Origin: Saprolegnia diclina VS20 | Taxonomy: Eukaryota > Oomycota > Saprolegniomycetes > Saprolegniales > Saprolegniaceae | Direction of reading: 5' to 3' | Assembly: GCF_000281045.1 (NCBI RefSeq) | Contig: NW_008246071.1 | Coordinates: forward strand, 523,850 to 555,784 | DNA length: 31,935 bases | In this document: in pieces, positions 29,686 to 31,935 of the stretch | How positions within the stretch are numbered: the first letter of the stretch is position 1 | Layout of the letters: each line of letters begins with the position of its first letter | The notes under the pieces: model-generated | What the model saw: only the letters and a program-made list of their open reading frames with translations | The model's database searches: none | What the model was told of the DNA's origin: nothing | Translations under genes and position numbers: made by a program

Positions 29686-30230
29686 CGCAGCACAGCGGTG
29701 GGCGCCGAAATCGTCACGCGCCGATCTTTGCCAACGTTCGCACGCAGCAATTTGGACGACACTATAAGCAGTGGTGCGATGGAAGGACCGCGCAACGACG
29801 GCTCATTCCTTCCACTGTTGATTGTATTGGCCGACCAAAAAGCTCTCTTCACTGCTCGTGGCAGACAGAGCAAGAGGCTTGGATGAGTGGCTCATCGACG
29901 CACCCTACAAACACACGCATACGCCCCCTATGGCTCACTTGCAACTCCCTGTTTCTTCGAGAGGTGTCAGATCTGCGTCTGAAGGAGTGCACGTGAGGTA
30001 TGCAGGCAACTCATGAACTAAGTGCTGAGTGTTAGATAACGTTATGCGCATTGGAGGCTCCGACCACGACAGAGAGCCGCGCCTCAAGCACAGTGCAACC
30101 ATTTCATTTCAAAAGTTCATCCTTTCTATGACGCTGGCAGCGTCTGGGTCGACGCCAGCGCGAGCAATATGCGCTGGTGACGATGAAGATGGGACCTCGG
30201 CGGGCTTCACTGGCACGAGGCTGCACGATG

Positions 30231-30290
30231 ATTGGTGGAAATGTGGCCAATGGCCTTTGGGCTAGACGCGTGGCGCGTATTTTAAAAATA
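30231..30290 (+). promoter_or_regulatory. CCAAT pair and TATA-like element of the adenosyltransferase promoter
   Basis: ATTGG at 30231-30235 and CCAAT at 30247-30251 lie about 100-120 bp before the ATG. An AT-rich TATA-like stretch follows at 30278-30290. The arrangement matches the INO1 promoter. Confidence 0.45.
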
Positions 30291-30352
30291 CCTTGGCCCA
30301 TTGTATACAAATCAAGAGCTCGGCGGTGCCCAACACGAATAAAATCACATCG

Positions 30353-31075
30353 ATGCTGGCAGCCCGAGCTTTCAGTCTTGCGCATCGAGTCCGTCGCCCC
30401 GCGGTCTCGCTTGCCTCTCGCGTCGCCCCCCGCGTCTTCCTCCAGCGCCACTTGAGCACCATGAAGGTATACACCAAAACAGGCGACAAGGGTACGTCGC
30501 AGCTCTTCTCGGGCGAGCGCCGGTCCAAGGACGATGCTGTCTTCATGGCGCTCGGCGACACGGACGAGCTCAACGCGCAGATCGGTGTCGCCTTGACGCA
30601 CTTCCAGAGCCTGCACCTCGAGACGACGCTCACGCCGGGCCTTGAGTTTGCTTCGCGCCTCGAAGATATCCAGTCGCGCCTCTTTGACGTGGGCGCGAGC
30701 GTGGCCACGCCATTGAGTTCGGCCGGCAAAAGCAAAATCCGCCGCGCCCAGTTTGACCCGATCAACGTCACGCTGCTGGAAAACTGGATCGACAAAATGG
30801 ACGAACATCTCGAGCCGCTGCGTAACTTTTTTTTGCCGAGCGGTGGCGGCTTGACGTCGTGCCACTTGCACGTCGCGCGGGCAGCGTGCCGCCGGGCCGA
30901 GCGCCGCGTCGTCTCGATTGGCGCCGACGACACGGACCCCGCCGTTGTGCAATACCTCAACCGCCTCAGCGACTTTCTCTTTGTCTCGGCGCGCTTTGTC
31001 GCACACCTCGAAGGCAAAACCGAAACGATCTGGAAGAAGCAGCTCGTGTCGAGCGAGCTGCCCACGACTGAGTAG
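30353..31075 (+). CDS. MMAB: Cob(I)alamin adenosyltransferase, PduO/MMAB type, mitochondrial (240 aa, no introns)
   Basis: Transfers the adenosyl group of ATP to cob(I)alamin to make adenosylcobalamin, the cofactor of mitochondrial methylmalonyl-CoA mutase. The first ~35 residues (MLAARAFSLAHRVRRPAVSL) are Arg/Ala/Ser-rich, a typical presequence. The PduO-type ATP-binding motif KVYTKTGDKGTSQLFSG follows directly, then GDTDELNAQIG. The active-site region is FLPSGGGLTSCHLHVARAAC then RRAERRV. Near the C-terminus is YLNRLSDFLFVSARFV. Length agrees with human MMAB (250 aa). The ATG at 30353 is the first in frame and begins the presequence. The enzyme implies that the organism uses adenosylcobalamin. 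No other B12 gene is in the window. Confidence 0.95.
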   Translation: MLAARAFSLAHRVRRPAVSLASRVAPRVFLQRHLSTMKVYTKTGDKGTSQLFSGERRSKDDAVFMALGDTDELNAQIGVALTHFQSLHLETTLTPGLEFASRLEDIQSRLFDVGASVATPLSSAGKSKIRRAQFDPINVTLLENWIDKMDEHLEPLRNFFLPSGGGLTSCHLHVARAACRRAERRVVSIGADDTDPAVVQYLNRLSDFLFVSARFVAHLEGKTETIWKKQLVSSELPTTE

Positions 31076-31523
31076 GAAACATCGACTGCCTGAATACGTA
31101 GTACTGTCGATTGTGAGTTGTCTTTGCTTGAAATCGTACACGTCGCGTGCGTTATCATCTGCGAAGACGGTGATGGCGTTCTGCTTCAGCACTTCTACTG
31201 ACGACAGCACCGATGCAAGCTCGAGAGCTCGCAAGCATCATAACGTTGGGCACTTGGCGCGGCATACGTGGAGAGATCACATTCGGAACGAGTTGGTTGA
31301 ACCAACTCGTCAACCAGCGTCCAAACGACAATGAAGGGCCTGGCTAAGCTTACATCGTAGAGGAGCGCAACTTTGCGTGTCGCCTTATGGAGGAACAGGC
31401 GCCGCCAGCCAGAAATCCATTTGATTGGCCAAATAGACAACACTTTTCGACCAATAAGATGTGGCGAAAAACGAGCCATGGCGCCACCGGCCATCTCGCG
31501 GTGCCTCGGAGGCTCGATTGAAA
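31076..31523. other. Intergenic region with an orphan CCAAT pair
   Basis: No complete gene is seen. An ATTGG (31424-31428) and CCAAT (31451-31455) pair precedes a plus-strand ATG at 31478 (MAPPAISRCLGGSIES). That frame runs into the inverted-repeat element at 31524 and soon stops. A minus-strand open frame (31195-31494) has no family match. An AACGAGTTGGTT/AACCAACTCGTT palindrome lies near 31287-31310. Confidence 0.4.
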
Positions 31524-31935
31524 GTTTTTTGAAGTGTCGCCCATAATTGGCATACCGATAGAGGACACTTTGGGGAGTACGAAACGCCCCATGAGGCCGA
31601 CGTTTGAGGCACGGGGCTCGAGAAATCGATCCTTGAAGGTTGCGGATGATGAGGTTTGGACTTGCAATGGCTCATGTATTGCAAGATTGTGGATACATAG
31701 ATCACCAACTTGCGCGTCGTACAATTCAATAGATGGTATACTACAAAGAAATGTAATTTGGCCCCCGACAACGGGTCTAGTATACGAGCTATTGAGCGTC
31801 AAAAACTCGTCATCCGCAACTTTCAAGGATCGATTTCTCAGGCTTTATGCCTCGAACGTCGGCCGCACGGGGCGTTTCGTACTCCCCAAAGTGTCCTCGA
31901 CCCATCTGCCAACTATGGGCGGCACTTCAAAAAAC
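31524..31935. mobile_element. Foldback / MITE-like element with long inverted repeats (reaches the right edge)
   Basis: The left arm 31524-31653 and the right arm 31805-31935 are inverted copies of about 130 bp, roughly 80-85% identical by eye. Both begin (reading inward) GTTTTTTGAAGTG, and they share blocks such as GAGGACACTTTGGGGAGTAC and GAGAAATCGATCCTTGAA. A second inverted pair (31726-31743 and 31778-31795) continues the symmetry inward, so the whole unit is close to a hairpin with a small loop. About 70 bp of extra sequence sits in the left arm. No transposase frame is present. The right boundary coincides with the window end, so target-site duplications cannot be assessed. The family is not identified. 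Confidence 0.75.

Larger units (their letters stand above)
29588..30352. other. Divergent intergenic region, Der gene / adenosyltransferase gene
   Basis: Contains the CCAAT clusters of both flanking genes (29607-29685 and 30231-30251) and a TATA-like TATTTTAAAAATA at 30278-30290 before the adenosyltransferase. The central part (about 29700-30220) has no recognisable gene. Confidence 0.5.

Noticed and set aside
30104-31234. 376- and 298-codon minus-strand open frames over the adenosyltransferase
   Set aside because: Mostly antisense to a well-supported enzyme gene. The part outside it (31081-31234) looks protein-like, but has no ATG, no splice partner and no family match.
1-31935. CRISPR arrays, rRNA or tRNA genes, bacterial operons
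   Set aside because: No spaced direct repeats, no tRNA-like cloverleaf and no rRNA sequence were noticed by eye. Spliceosomal introns throughout argue for eukaryotic nuclear DNA.

Overview
The window looks like gene-dense nuclear DNA of a stramenopile, most likely an oomycete of the Saprolegniales type. This is inferred from: very short introns (mostly 40-60 nt, a few of 35-36 and up to 67) with GTACG/GTAAG-like donors and TAG acceptors; intergenic gaps that are often under 100 bp; strong GC bias at third codon positions; and family content such as EF-hand two-pore channels, an alpha-kinase and a pecanex protein. Exon structures were assembled by hand from reading-frame continuity, splice signals and family alignment. 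For every intact multi-exon model except the phosphatase start and the alpha-kinase N-terminus, the exon lengths sum to a whole number of codons and the splice phases agree.

Left part (1-11260): the 5' end of a secreted-protein gene (minus); a 13-exon pecanex homologue (plus); a CHMP5/VPS60 ESCRT-III gene (minus, tail-to-tail with pecanex); about 1.5 kb without a recognisable gene; an intronless ABCF2/ARB1-type ATPase (plus); and a 10-exon PPP-family phosphatase (minus).

Middle (11618-18574): two complete two-pore channel (TPC) genes on the plus strand. Between them, on the opposite strand, lies a short mitochondrial-type protein made of two lipoyl domains, and then a TPC gene fragment almost identical to part of the second TPC gene.

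Right part (18690-31075): an alpha-kinase (minus), a Vps39-family HOPS/CORVET subunit (minus), a small decayed gene (plus), myo-inositol-3-phosphate synthase (minus), an organelle-targeted EngA/Der double-GTPase (minus) and a cobalamin adenosyltransferase (plus). An 865-bp gap holds two adjacent perfect palindromes. The right edge is a foldback (MITE-like) element about 412 bp long.

Functional themes: endomembrane traffic and endolysosomal ion signalling (TPCs, Vps39, CHMP5, inositol synthase), mitochondrial metabolism (bis-lipoyl protein, adenosyltransferase, Der) and ribosome biogenesis (ABCF2, Der). No operon-like organisation is implied. No clear-cut new defence or mobile system was found. 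The most unusual items are the TPC paralogue pair, with a plant-like EF-hand linker, an animal-like VNN filter and one intron apparently converted to coding sequence; the stand-alone bis-lipoyl protein; the phosphatase lacking the usual SAPNYC loop; and the inverted-repeat structures at 26830-26887 and 31524-31935.
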